Of a DNA stretch of 64,000 nucleotides, positions 24,045 to 36,860 are shown piece by piece. The notes under the pieces were generated by a model. That model was not told the DNA's origin and did not search any database. It saw only the letters and a list, made by a program, of their open reading frames with translations. Within the stretch, counting starts at the first letter, position 1. Each line of letters starts with the position of its first letter. Origin of the DNA: Lutraria lutraria (Eukaryota > Mollusca > Bivalvia > Venerida > Mactridae); assembly GCA_964023205.1 (NCBI GenBank), contig OZ026833.1, forward strand, positions 47,618,441-47,682,440. The letters run 5' to 3'. Made by a program: the position numbers and the translations under genes.

Positions 24045-25433
24045 TATGAACGAAGCTGTATAACAAATTAAACATCATAAATATACATCCGAGTTCTAGC
24101 AAAACAAATATACTCTTTCCAGGAAATTAACTATTTTAAATCATTTGAAAATGTATTTGTCATGTTTGTCATAAAACCCTTATATCATCACTCAAGTTAA
24201 TTGTTCAATTAAAAACTTCATTCGTGAGAATTTGTGTGAATATCTTAGTTTGTTATTATCGATATAATCATATAGTATTAAGTGCCATTGAGAAATTTAA
24301 AAAGAATGAAAATAAATACAAAACTATTTAATTTCACAAGTTCGTCAGATTCACCAGATTGTAGGTCATTATTTAACAATAGTTTTCAAACTTTTAACAA
24401 TGATGCTACTTTTTGTTTTAAACTGTATTTCATACATGGGTATTAAAAAATCTGTAACAATCTGAAATGAATTACAGTCCATCTAAAAAAAACACTGGGG
24501 GATGTCTGCCTTAAAAAAACACACGGGGTTTTCGTCCGCTTTGAAAAAATTATAGGGGGGTTTTAGTCCACCTAAGTTAAAAACACTGGGTGTGTCAAGG
24601 GGGGTTAATGTCCGTCTCCCGATAACAGACAATAAGTATACACCTAATAATTTACACCCCTGTAGACAGAAGAAAAAAACTTAATATGAATATTTACCAA
24701 ATGCTGTCTTGTATGAAGTACCTGAAGATTTGTCTGATGTTTTAATACACGTTTTGTCTTCTATTTTTTGTTGAGAAATTGCATACGCTTTATAAAAAAA
24801 AAATGGAATGTAACTAGATTTCGTGGTTTATATATAGGGTTAATTTCGGATGAGATGTTTATTCGGATAACATCGTAATTTTACCCTCGTGTAAACTAAT
24901 GAGTGGTTGATTCGATTAGCTTAATCATGAAATCTATGATACTTTAAAATCATTAATTACACGTGTGTAATTATTGCCTAGACAACACAAAAATGTACAC
25001 ACTCAATCGACCAATTTTAAGACATTTGAATTCCATTTGTTTATAAATGGAAAGTGCACATACTTTAACAAGAATATTTAACACGGCTTATAAAGCCTAA
25101 GAACAAACTTCGACTTACCTTCTCTAAAATTGAAAATTTGGCAGAGTCACTATTCCATTAGTACAGAATAATGTAGAGTGTTTTTATCAGTTATTGTCAG
25201 CGACATTCACTTAACGTTGACCTTGGGAAAATTAGTATCATGGCACATGGAAACAACACTATGTGTCTGACAAGTACACATTTGAGTCATGAGCATGTGA
25301 AATAGAATAACAAAGCAACAAATAAAAGTCTTATCAAAACCACAGAGGAGTAGAATGAATACGACATACTTAGTCAAAACCAGTCGCGTTTAGATGACCC
25401 TTCATTCGTTCTGATAGTCTCTTATCTGTAACA

Positions 25434-26634
25434 ATGAATTTTTTTGTGATAGCTTGTTTGATTAGGTTGTTTGGTAAGTATTCGTTTTAATACATATGTT
25501 CATTGCAGACGTTTGCTGACTAGTGTATGGAATATACTGGTAATTGTATACAGCAAAATTTGATGAAGAAAATGCAAATAAATACAATTCAATACAGCAT
25601 TATGTTCCTATTTAGTAAAGATGATAATGGTGAATCTTATGTATCTGTAGTTTACCGTAAGGTAACGGTCATCTTAACGGCGTTCTGAGACGAGTAGCTT
25701 TTACTCTACGTTACCTCGTAACAGTTTGCTACACAGCCTTTTTAGCAAATCGCTGGCTCGTTAATATATTCCCATATATCGCATCTGACATGTGTAATGA
25801 TGCTGTGTTGTTACAGTATGTGTGGCCAGTGAGAATTGTGTAACTGACACAGATTGTAAATGGACAGCGTGTAATAACGCACATGGCTGGTGGATTCATT
25901 GTGTCAAAGGATCATGCGGATGCACCCATGACACATTTACAGGTATGGAGTAATCCAAGGTTTTTGTTTGTGTTGAAGTTTTGCTAAATATTAACAGTAG
26001 AACATTTATTTAAGGAATCTTGGCGTAACCAGGGCTGCAAAGATGGAAACCAGAAAAAAGCAAAAGTATCTAACATTCTAAATATTTACAAATTTACCCA
26101 TATACACGATCAATTATATAATATTTATGTACGAACATCATATGAGCTATGCAATACAAATATTAAAATGTGCATAAATATTTTAGAAATCTTGCTATGA
26201 ATTTGTCATTAGAATTCAAGAAAAGAAGATATGTCTGAAGCTTACATATTTTTCAAGCCTCGGAATAAGTTCCTTGAACTTTTGATTGGAATTATAATCT
26301 TCTCAGTTAAACTATTTTTCTTCTGTTTTTTTCCAGTGCTTCATTGCAAAATGACTACAGTTCGCCCGTTTGGCGAACAATCGTTTGTCACTCCAAATGT
26401 TTGGACATTCGCGAAGTCTTAATATCTGATTGTTTAAGCTGTATTGCCACTAAGTACATGTTACTGTGTGTCATGATATTGTTTCCTTCCAACACAGGTG
26501 TCGCTTGTCCCACCGGTGAAACAAATGTATGCAATGCTGCTCATGGTGACAGATGTGTGCACATAGGAGGAGCTTTCCACTGTCTTGACAATGTGTGTCA
26601 TTGTATCAAGCATAATACCGACATTGGAAAATAA
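25434..26634 (+). CDS. Secreted 12-cysteine protein, Cvsi-like serine protease inhibitor (probable)
   Basis: Three exons, 25434..25473, 25817..25942 and 26498..26634, join in phase 1 with GT-AG borders to give 303 nt (100 aa). The ATG follows TAACA. Residues 1-18 form a signal peptide (MNFFVIACLIRLFVCVAS). The mature part holds 12 cysteines in two similar halves: ENCVTDTDC-KWTAC and IHCVKGSCGC in the first, VACPTGETNVC-NAAHGDRC and HCLDNVCHC in the second. This spacing, with a C-x-C pair closing each half, resembles the small oyster inhibitors Cvsi-1/Cvsi-2 (MEROPS I84), which block subtilisin-like proteases and act in defence. Two half-domains match exons 2 and 3. Assignment rests on cysteine pattern, not on an alignment; another secreted Cys-rich defence peptide is possible. 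Confidence 0.72.
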
Positions 26635-28114
26635 TAATAAAAACGTTGAGAAATTCAATCATCGAAAAAATGCATCAGTTGTTTCTGATCGACATGTAAT
26701 GCATGAAGGATCTGATATAGTTTTGTTTGGCATTTTCTAGTTACAAAATACTTTTGCTGTGTCCTAATTTTACAAACTTCAATACAGGTATGAATTCCAC
26801 CATCTATGTACATATAGATGTTTTAAAGATTCCGTGCTTGTTGAGAATATACATTGTATGATGATTGACGGCCCGCGGTCTGGCTTCATTCTCATATCTG
26901 ATGTTATCATAAGAGACTAGACAATGATAAGGAGTTCCTAAACTTTATTCCAATTTTATCAATCACACTAGAATAGGTCACAAAACCTTCCACTGTCCGT
27001 TTAGTGCACTGATGCACAATTGCACTTTATTTACAACTTTACGCGATCGTATAGTTCACTTACACAATTAGATGCAACATGTCACTTATCTAAGTCAAAC
27101 GATTTCAAGGGAACAAACATGCCAATTTCAAGAAAGTTCATTTTAAGATGTGAAAGGATCGTAAAAAATGTATCTGACCAAAAAAATAAAACATCACAAC
27201 GAAATGTACAAACATATCGTGATCATACGTTATAACATCGGTTTAAGTCATACCTGACAGAAATAGATAATACCGGACTTAATGTTTGTACTCTATTGAT
27301 TCAACATAAATAGATCGATCGATCGATCGATCAAAACGAGCATATTCCTCCCTTCTTCAAAAATATCTAGTGTGTAGATAAAAATGCTTTATCTCAGATG
27401 TTCATACTCTGTCATTATTTCATCGATGTAAGTCGTGACGTTGTTATCTATTCGTCATCTATATGGCTCATCTATGTATATAACCTAGATAACTGGACTC
27501 CGAGATAAAACTTCTATCTGAATAAGGCTGACCCAGATATATTTACGATATCAAACAATGTAGTTGTAGTACTTAGTAGAGCCTAAATAGAAACAACCGC
27601 TTCACCTTATCTGGCGTTGTAATACTTCACCTGAACATTAACAGGAATCAACTGGTATGTGGCATGCTTTTAATTAAATTTACTCTTTACTTAATTTTAC
27701 ACGCATTTATTGCTTCAACCACATTTTACTCATTGCTTAATCATCCATGTCGCATTGCTCGATCAGTAAACGAAACAAGTGATTCGGGGTTACCTATTTG
27801 TTCTTACTTGTTACTAAAGTTACACGACAAGATGGAGACCAACTGGCGTATGACGCTATCATTAGCGGTCATAATACTCTTCGGTATATCGTGCGTTAAT
27901 CCAATCTGTATTCATTAGTTTTTAACACACATTATTTATTCAAAATTAAACAACACATTAACACTTTTTAACAGTTTAATGATATCAAATTATTATAAAT
28001 GCACGGCACATACACGTACGTCATTTATAATGACATGTGCATGCAATAATATTTATTATTTATTAACTCGCATATTTTCGTATCATCGACAGTGCTGTGC
28101 TTACAGTGGATAAC
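26635..28114. other. Intergenic region upstream of acetyltransferase G1
   Basis: AT-rich, without a supported gene. Contains a (GATC)n microsatellite near 27312..27332. The 84-codon frame at 27664..27918 has no domain and starts in low-complexity AT sequence. A TTACAG acceptor ends at 28106, just before the G1 start codon, so a 5' UTR exon of G1 may lie here. Confidence 0.4.
27312..27332. repeat. GATC microsatellite
   Basis: About five tandem GATC units, a self-complementary simple repeat. Confidence 0.8.
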
Positions 28115-29630
28115 ATGGAACGCATCGATGAAGTGACTGTGCGACAAAGTAAGCCTGGAGAAGAGAAATACTTGATCGAGTTCGCTATCAAACAATCATG
28201 GGATTACTCGCTGTATGATTATCGATGTTATATGAGAATAGATCCGTCCTTTTTGTTGGTTGTCGTTGACAACTCGGACACGCCAATAGGTATTTCAACT
28301 TAGTATCATATGTGTTTCATTATTTGTCTGCCGATGAATATAGTGTCAACAAGACATATTCATATTGATTTAGGATATTCCATGTTTCATTTTCTAGTCC
28401 TCTTTTGTGAACAAGGCCATGTACTAGTATTGTTATTTAAGATTTCAGACAGATGCATTCTCATTATTACAACAGTCACTAATGTGCTATGGAAATGCAT
28501 CGTTCTGATCGAAGTTAAATCAAATTTAGTTAATCACAATTTAGTAAATCATGTGTACTGTATACATATTTTTTTATGTACAAAACATTTTAAAATCATA
28601 TACATTTTGTACGAGACATACTGCCGGTATTCCACAAGAAAACAGACTGAAGCGAAATATAACAATGTATGTCTTTCTTTATTCAGAAGATAATGCTTCC
28701 GTCTCTTTTCAAATTTTACACCCTCAAAAACCGCTTTGAGTATGGCTGACAAAATTCCAAAATGGTACATGATGCATCATAAACCAAAATACAGTGCAGA
28801 TGAAATATTGAAATATATTACTGTGAATAAAACTGTTACGTTACGGTATGATAACGTAAATATCAGTAACGTAAATATCGTTCATCTTTTGTGTAACCTT
28901 GACAATATTAATTAATTCATTTTTTGTTACAGGTTTTGGAGGTCTTAGCCTAAATGCCCCAGATTTATACTATCTTGGAAATTTCATCGTACGAGAAGAC
29001 CTTCGTAATAAAGGCGTTGGTAGAAAGCTTTGGGAAGCAATGTTGGCAAAGGCGGGTAACAAAAACATTGCACTTGATGGCGCACCTGCAATGGTTGATT
29101 GGTACAAGAACAAAAAAGGATTTAAGTTTCAATCTTTCAAAGTCTGGTTTCACAATATAACAATAAATGAAGAAATGAAAATTGTCATAAAAAATAAGTA
29201 TCAGATCGTACCACTGTCAGAGGCGCATTGGCCGTCCTTGATGAAATATGATCATCTGGTTTACCCAAACTTTGACCGAGAAAAGATACTAAGAGCTTGG
29301 TTTGCGGATGAAGCTGTCGAGGTCTTCATTGCTATGAAAGAAGGCACAATTGTTGGATACGGGAGTATTCATGAAAAATCTGATAATGTATATGCTTTGA
29401 GAAATACATATGCGGACAATGAAGATGTGCTAGAGGAGATCCTCCGACGAATGTTTTCAAACTTACCAGTTGGGACAGTTGCTCGGTTTATGCTCTTTGA
29501 TGGTAAACCTATGCCAAACTATCTTAAATCAGCAAACGAATCTAAGGATTCAGCACGTAGAATGTTTAATAAAGCTCCGATTGAAACCAACCCAGATAAA
29601 ATGTGGCTGGGAACAGCGCAAATCATCTAG
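28115..29630 (+). CDS. GNAT N-acetyltransferase, HolE/YitH-like two-domain type (copy G1), 290 aa
   Basis: Two exons, 28115..28289 and 28933..29630, splice in phase 1 to an 873-nt CDS. Residues about 1-130 form a GNAT acetyltransferase fold. The strand-1 region is MERIDEVTVRQSKPGEEKYL, and the acetyl-CoA loop R83-N-K-G86-V-G88 fits the (Q/R)xxGx(G/A) motif, inside IVREDLRNKGVGRKLWEAM. Residues about 150-290 form the second domain seen in HolE/YitH-type proteins (HWPSL, DREKILRAWF, EGTIVGYGSIH). These enzymes transfer an acyl group from CoA to an amine; the substrate is unknown, and such genes are multiplied in invertebrates. The ATG at 28115 is chosen over an upstream in-frame GTG because the acceptor TTACAG precedes it and paralogues start MASIDE. 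An AATAAA-like signal lies downstream. It is the first member of a four-member cluster, and the duplication breakpoint is in its intron. Confidence 0.87.
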
Positions 29631-32600
29631 ACAAATATCCATGTTAAAACACAATTTTAATTGTTTGAGCTATTAGGATAGTGTCATGCGAGCATTGTGT
29701 AAGTGTCTAGCTTTTGTATATCCCAATTATTTGTGACTTCAGCCAGTGTATAAGTTTTCTTCACCTGTTCGTTTAAACAATTAATTGAATCGTTGATATT
29801 ATATGCAGCATTTCTTGGAAATATATGTGTTCACTTCATAAATTTATGTACAATGTATTTTAATATCTTGCACGATAAGTAAACGGTACCAGCTGTGTAT
29901 CACATTCTTGATATAACTACAAATATATACATCTATATTACGTGAGAAACTTGTGTCTTCTTTTTGTTCACTGTTTAAATTCTTCTGACATCAGCGTATC
30001 AGTTATCATACACTACACTATTGTGACTAGTTCATAACCGATTTACCTTTTAGGCCTCTAAAACTAGTTTAACCCCAATTTATCTTTGCTACAAACCGTT
30101 CCGATGCGGTACACTTTTAGAGAATGTGTATAGCCCTTTATAGTGTGTATGTTCCTTCGTATTGAGTGGGATAAGGGTCGGTGCGTTTTGAGGGAAGTGA
30201 TACTTTTGGGGAGGTGGATGTTCTGTTAGTAATTTTATTTCTTTCCGTATGTATGCGTGTATGTGAAATACTATAATCAAATTTCATGAATGAATAGATG
30301 CATATTTTTTCAAATCCATTAGGTTAATTGGCTCAAGAGGACAACATAATTACAACATATTTTCAACATATGTACAACAAATAAGCATTTCCCAATACAT
30401 ATATACATGTATACACATACCTACAAAAGCAAAACATTTCATACAATCCTACGAGTGATTATATGTTTCGGGAGAAACTATGTGATACATGTACTATGTG
30501 TGGATTTTATATATCATAGCAATAACTATACCTTTAAGCAGTAATTAAATCAATCCTCAACACTCATACAATTAATGATATCTAATTTATGCAAACGACC
30601 GGTTTATTTATTTCAAACGCTATGCCTCAGTCACAAACTAGTACATATACTATTTTAACTTGCTTCGTCCGCACATATGTTTTGATTTATTTCCAATTTA
30701 GTTAATACCCCAAACAACACATATAAAAGATAAACCTACCATGATATATGTAATAAATACGTGAAGTGTACTGTACATTTTATGTAAAGACTTTTTCTAT
30801 ATGTTTCGTTTTTGGAATTTGATAATTCCTTTGCTATCATTGACTTACAAAAATGCCGTGAGCTCCATAACTGTCATGGTTTCCGTTCCCACTCTCACTC
30901 TGTTGTGTGCTGTAAGATTGGGGACGGAAACCAACTAGTTTAGCATAAAATAGTTCTACTTTCGGCTTTCGTTCAATAGGTCAGTCATTTCTCTACAGAA
31001 GTATGCATGTAATAACATTAATCTACTATTGATGTATGTCTTATATGTGACTTTTTGACATGATATGTAAATCAGTGTTAAGGTTTATATCCACAACGCG
31101 TATCGATCGATACTATCGGCTAGAGCTATATATAGTTGGATAAATTCTAAAAATAGAATGTGGGGTTTTTCCGTCGAAGTGCAGAGAACAGAACGGCAGT
31201 ACACATACATTTGCGAAGAAATAACAGTTATTGTGAAGTTTGCAATTATTATGTTGGTTCACAGTGTGTGAAGGGTATTTTGATGTTAAGACAGAAGGGT
31301 CGTAATGGAACTGATGAAATCGTGCGATGTCGGTATATTCCGTAGCGAGATCGGCAAATATCGCCGTATAACGGCTCGTTTCCGAATAGCTATATTTTTT
31401 TACAATAAACTTTTACTTCCACTTCAAAACCTGTCATATAGTCAAACATCATGATATTAAGTTTAAATATAATTCACATACTAATTGCATATTTTTTCTG
31501 AAAAAAATCTTAAACCACGATTAATCAATAGATAGTGGTTTATGTCAGTTTTGTTCCGAGTTTGGAACCGTAAAAACATGTAAAATCGAAAAACTTCAAA
31601 ACCAAATTATCACTAAAAGAATTATACAGGTCGATTTTAATTCGTTTCTAACACTGTAGTGTTCATTTAAAGTGATATGTGGTCATAATCAAGATAATTA
31701 TATTATTAAGATGGAGCGTTTTGAAGAGCTTTTCGGTATGTATTAAATCAGTAAATACGACAGCAACAATGCTTATTTTGGTACCGATGGATTCGAAAAA
31801 TATAGGCTGGATAATGGGCTACATAAAAAACTCGAAACATCTGATAACTTAGATAACCATCATGCTAGGTTGATGGAATTTAGCACATGAATATCAGAAT
31901 ATTGAGATGGTGTATGTTAATTCCTAAGCATGAATATCCATCAACTGTACAGTTCCTAATTTAGGATTTCTCCTAACAGTCACTGTTGTGTTGCCAGCAA
32001 CACCAGTGACTTGTCTCACATGAAAACAATCAAATTCCGACAGTACTTTCAGTACTTTGATTACTTCTGTACAAGGGGATTCCTTAATTATTTACTCAAG
32101 GAATATTTCAAACATTTTAAATCTGTTTAACAGAGAATAACTTGGAATACAAATGAATGGCATGAAACATTACCTTGATTGTATAATTTAAAAGTAACCC
32201 GCTGTTATATAATTACGAAAATGTGTCTATGTTTCATTTTTATTCTCCGAATACTCAGGAGTGAGTGACTATCAGATAAGACTATCTTATTAGTTTATTA
32301 CATAAACAACATCAAACATATTTTAGCTGAAAATTTTCCAACGGTGCGCTGAATAATTACCGCACATGTATGTCAGGTGAGAGATGACATAGGCTGACAA
32401 TCCCTCGACGTGCGCAGATCAAATGCCAAAATTGTCGTGGACTACAGAATAGTCATGATGCAGTGTTGACACTGAAGTTGAGAGATTCCTCTATATATCT
32501 GCTACAAGAAGCCGTGGTCTGTAGTATATTCACACTTTCCTATACCCCTTTTCCCCCTGCTAACAGCTCCCCGAAGCTACAAACAATGTTGAGTCACTCA

Positions 32601-33456
32601 TCATAGATCAACGTAAACATGTCTTTAAAAACTACAGCGTTTATCTAATGTTATTTCTTTTGTTTTTAAATTGAAGTAAATCTTGCAGAGACACAGTTGC
32701 GCGCCTCACACACGAACTCAAATGTTTGTTATTAATGTCATAGAGTTCGTTATGTACGGTACTGGGGGGGGGAGACATACTTCATAATTTTGGTGTAATT
32801 ATAATTTATCATAAAATATACACAACTGTGCTTGATAGAAATGCTGTGCGATAGAGATGATACCGCATTATAGATTTGGTAGAAGTTTCATTAACTATGT
32901 AAGAAAAAAACGTATTATTCATGTACGCGTTGTCTCCCTTACACCACTTAATTCGGTTTGTCGCTACCCATGATGCATTGTAAGCAAAAAATAATGGCTA
33001 CGTTGAAGCAGGTGCGTGTTTAACATACCGTTAATCAGTTAATATAGGGCTTGAAAAAGCAGACGCTGCAACGTAACCACAACGTTAGTTAGTAAAATTT
33101 CTTCTTAATGTACAATTTAAATCTATTTAAATGATCTGATTCTTCAAAGAAAAAATGCTTTATCTGTTGTTTCTTATGTTAAAATTAGGTCAGCAATCAG
33201 CATTAAACCTAGGACGTAGCGTGTGGTGTTTACGTACAATAGAAGTACATGACGTCCTCATTCATTATTGGAAATATTTAACTGTAATAGAGCTCTTTTT
33301 GCTACTCGATGTTCTTCGCTGTAATTCTATGTTGATTATAAATTATATATGGTTTTCTACTTTATCTAAATGAATCAATAGTTTAAACATACGTGTTCAA
33401 GTTAACCAGTACCTTATTCAACTAGTACATTCGGCTCCGCCACCACCCTAGTCAAC
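29631..33456. other. Spacer between G1 and G2 (duplicated in part at 44.1-46.9 kb)
   Basis: No intact gene. Large parts match the spacer downstream of the pseudogene, for example CAGCGTATCAGTTATCATAC at about 29993 and 44509. The block 32340..32640 matches 44895..45200, and 33000..33456 matches 46480..46920. A 55-nt hairpin lies at 30878..30932. The frame at 31160..31345 is Cys-containing but without a recognisable domain. The minus-strand frame that is open at 44892..45095 is broken here by a stop and frameshifts. Confidence 0.55.
30878..30932. other. 55-nt hairpin
   Basis: GGTTTCCGTTCCCA (30878..30891) pairs with TGGGGACGGAAACC (30919..30932): 13 Watson-Crick pairs and one G-U, with a 27-base loop. 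Function unknown. Confidence 0.55.
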
Positions 33457-33747
33457 GCGTAACCCATATCTGTATTAAATAAATACTATCATTGTATCCA
33501 TTAAAAAGATCAGTTTTGAAACCGAAAACATGGCTGATGAAAAATAAATAAAAAAGGGTTTTAATTCAAAAGTAGAAAAATATATAAGTACAATATGTCT
33601 TTATTGAATTGATCATCACATGAAACAAAAGATGAGAAAAAAATATATTCTCCGGAATGATAAATGAATAAAACCTCATTGATATTCCAAAATTTGATCT
33701 CACTTCAGCAAAATACTAGCTGTGAACGTGGGGTAAAATTATAGTTA

Positions 33748-33918
33748 GGGAGGAGCAATGGTGTAGAGGTAGAGCGCCGAACTCTTAACCCGGAGGTTGT
33801 GGGTTCACAATCCCTTCTTTCGGCGCGAGTACTGGTTAGAATCCTGGAAGCAGTCATCGAGTGTAGTTAATATAAATTGTAAGATATAGCTTTACATTTG
33901 ATGTAAAATAAAAAAGTT
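33748..33918 (+). repeat. tRNA-derived SINE, unit copy 1
   Basis: Box-A-like GGTGTAGAGGTAGAGCGCC and box-B-like GTGGGTTCACAATCC are followed by a tRNA-unrelated tail and an AT-rich end. The same element occurs in units 2 and 3 and, diverged, at 47221 upstream of G3, so it predates the duplication. Confidence 0.7.
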
Positions 33919-34104
33919 TAAACTAAAATTATAATTTAAAAAATCGGGCACAGGTTACCAGTTCGAAAAAAAGGCGAGGGTACGAATAGACCTATTCGGG
34001 AACCTGCCGACTAATGCGCTAGCTACCGTATGATGTAACACTTGCTACAATAATTATATGCTTTGATACTTACATATGCAAGTTTACATTTACAGAACAC
34101 AAAA

Positions 34105-34279
34105 ATGGCTTCCATCGATGAAGTAACCGTGAGACAAAGTAAACCCGGCGATGAAAAATATATGTTGGAGTTCACTAAGAGACAATCCTTCGACTATACC
34201 ATGTATGATTATCGTTCTTATATGAGAATAGACCCATCTTGTTTACTGGTTGCCGTTGACAACACAGACACACCCATAG
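34105..34279 (+). CDS. Acetyltransferase G2 first exon, copy 1
   Basis: A 175-nt coding exon: 58 codons from MASIDEVTVRQSKPGDEKYM to VDNTDTPI plus one base. It follows the acceptor TTTACAG and ends at a GTATAT donor. It encodes the same N-terminal 58 residues as the copies at 36679 and 39253 and has no second exon of its own before the next copy. It could act as an alternative first exon spliced to 41877..42571, or be inactive. Confidence 0.65.
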
Positions 34280-34286
34280 GTATATA

Positions 34287-36020
34287 GGCCCCGTTTCATC
34301 AAACATCTTACGCCACTTCTTAAGTAAGAAGTGTCTTATCTCCATTCTTAGCGTTAAAATACGTTTCATCTATATTTTCTTAGCTACGAATTCTTAAGTT
34401 TGGGAACGATTCGTTCTTAACTTTACGATTGCTCATGGACTTTCTTAAAGATAAGAAAACGCGGCTTCTGTTTTAATTATCACGAGACAGTCTTTTATTT
34501 TAAGACTGTTGAGTGCGATGTACTAGATATCCGTATATAATGGAAAATAAATTCAGTTTTTTATTCAGGGGCGTAGCCAGCTATAAAAGAATTTTATGCA
34601 CACAAGGAAGAATGTAAACCCCGCTGTTGCTTGGTTCTGGATTTTTTATGCCCCGCTATTCGAAATGGCAGAGGAGCGTAAAGTGTTTCCCCTGTCCGAC
34701 TGTGCGTCTGTGTGTCCGTCCGTACACACCAGAGGGTGGTTGTGGGGTTTGGGTTAGGGTTGGTACATTTTGGCATTTTGAGGTTCAATTACGTACAAAT
34801 TGGAATTGTGGGAATAATTTCGACTTGTTGGGTGCAACTTGTGGGGATAAAAACACCGAAAACATCAAAGGGTGCACCCCATAACATACCTCTCATGAGA
34901 ATGTCTGTCCGTTCAAATTTTGGTTTCCGAGCAATAACTCAAGAAATATTTCAAGGATTGTTTCATATTTTACATGAAGGAATATAATATTAAATACAGG
35001 TCAAGTTCGATTTCACATAAAACCCAAATATGTTCATAGGAGTTATGGTCCCTTTTTGACTTAGCTCTCGGGAGTCATTCGTGTCAGATAGTCGGACACA
35101 TTTCTAGTTTAAATTAGAACTAAAATGGTGAACTTTCAGTTGTATTTGCAGGGATTAGAAGCAGTGTCAAATATTATTTATTTGAATCATGCATTTTATT
35201 TTAAACACCGTGATTAACGTTTGTTAGACATAATGCATTTGTAATTAGCTTTCGACTTATATGGCACTTTTATATTGTTCACTTTTCAAATTAACGTTAC
35301 GCACGTGCGTATGTGCGCATCGCTGATATTTTTAACTAATTTTAAGACCGTGAACACATTTTTCGCTTCAAAACAAACCTTTTTGGCATTTCTCTTTAAC
35401 CGATCGTATGTGCGTTTGATAGCCATAAAACATATTAGTCATGATAAAAATTGAAAAATAAAGCTAATAGATATTAAAATGCATTTGGAGTTTCGTATTT
35501 ATCAACTGTTTTCTCCGATTCTCACTGTGAATTCTTGCCGCCGCTCAAACGATATTAATTTGATCTGACCAGCATGAATCATAAAAGGTACGGTTGGGTT
35601 GTCCAACATATACAGGCGTGCGAATAAAGTAATTTTATGTGCAAGTTTGGGCGACTCAAAAATACATTTATCATGAGCCAATGTTCACATTGTTTAAAAA
35701 CATATTTTCAGTTAAGATATATCAAATAGTTTACATTTTCTGAAAGATGAGAGCTTCATCTTTAATTTGGTATATAATTTACAAAAATCGGTTGAGAAAT
35801 AAAATATAATTCTCTATATAATATATGTATAGAATCAATTTTTTTATCTTATTTACATAGCTAGGGCCGGTGAATACACTTTACCCGTGTAGACTGTGTC
35901 GCGGTCTTTACATATTTAGATAAGAACAGTTGATAAAACGGTTTAAGCATTTCGTTACTTTTGTCGTAAGTGTTTTCGTAGGAACGAATCTTACGTGAGA
36001 TAAGAATATATTGATGAAAC
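34287..36020. mobile_element. TIR transposon, copy 1 (right end altered)
   Basis: Starts GGCCCCGTTTCATCAA six bases after GTATATA in intron 1 of G2. The right end reads TTGATGAAAC and then TTCGTAAAAC instead of the GAGGCC found in copy 3, so the terminal six bases are lost at the duplication junction. Internal frames (74-91 codons) have no transposase signature. Confidence 0.7.
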
Positions 36021-36321
36021 TTCGTAAAACGCGTAACCCATATCTGTATTAAATAAATACTATCATTGTATCCATTAAAAAGATCAGTTTTGAAACCGAA
36101 AACATGGCTGATGAAAAATAAATAAAAAAGGGTTTTAATTCAAAAGTAGAAAAATATATAAGTACAATATGTCTTTATTGAATTGATCATCACATGAAAC
36201 AAAAGATGAGAAAAAAATATATTCTCCGGAATGATAAATGAATAAAACCTCATTGATATTCCAAAATTTGATCTCACTTCAGCAAAATACTAGCTGTGAA
36301 CGTGGGGTAAAATTATAGTTA

Positions 36322-36492
36322 GGGAGGAGCAATGGTGTAGAGGTAGAGCGCCGAACTCTTAACCCGGAGGTTGTGGGTTCACAATCCCTTCTTTCGGCGC
36401 GAGTACTGGTTAGAATCCTGGAAGCAGTCATCGAGTGTAGTTAATATAAATTGTAAGATATAGCTTTACATTTGATGTAAAATAAAAAAGTT
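36322..36492 (+). repeat. tRNA-derived SINE, unit copy 2
   Basis: Identical in structure to 33748..33918, displaced by 2,574 bp. Confidence 0.7.
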
Positions 36493-36678
36493 TAAACTAA
36501 AATTATAATTTAAAAAATCGGGCACAGGTTACCAGTTCGAAAAAAAGGCGAGGGTACGAATAGACCTATTCGGGAACCTGCCGACTAATGCGCTAGCTAC
36601 CGTATGATGTAACACTTGCTACAATAATTATATGCTTTGATACTTACATATGCAAGTTTACATTTACAGAACACAAAA

Positions 36679-36853
36679 ATGGCTTCCATCGATGAAGTAA
36701 CCGTGAGACAAAGTAAACCCGGCGATGAAAAATATATGTTGGAGTTCACTAAGAGACAATCCTTCGACTATACCATGTATGATTATCGTTCTTATATGAG
36801 AATAGACCCATCTTGTTTACTGGTTGCCGTTGACAACACAGATACACCCATAG
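36679..36853 (+). CDS. Acetyltransferase G2 first exon, copy 2
   Basis: The same 175-nt exon as at 34105 with one synonymous C-to-T difference near its 3' end (GACAACACAGATACACCC). Same acceptor and donor. No second exon follows within the unit. Confidence 0.65.
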
Positions 36854-36860
36854 GTATATA

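Larger units (their letters stand above)
22261..25433. other. Region between the SLC5 gene and the Cys-rich secreted protein gene
   Basis: No protein-coding gene is supported. Near 25119 the minus strand shows a strong donor (AGAAG then GTAAGTCG), compatible with an untranslated first exon for the SLC5 gene whose ATG exon lies at 22183..22260; this is inference only. Simple repeats: GA/G at 23041..23074 and a run of C at 24026..24044. Around 23610..23670 a sequence ending in AAATAAATGGGGTTTG plus poly-A resembles a retroposon 3' end. Around 23935..24010 and 24485..24620 there are diverged opposing copies of a CCCCCT / ACACTGGG motif. Confidence 0.4.

Noticed and set aside
27664..27918. Small secreted protein of 84 codons
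   Set aside because: A hydrophobic start is present, but no family, splice or poly(A) support; it lies in AT-rich spacer.
31160..31345. 61-codon Cys-containing frame as a gene
   Set aside because: No signal peptide, domain or paralogue; I could not support it beyond an open frame.
34627..34987. Frames of 85 and 91 codons repeated at 37201 and 39775 as transposase or genes
   Set aside because: They lie inside the TIR element, show no transposase motif, overlap one another and recur only because the unit is triplicated.
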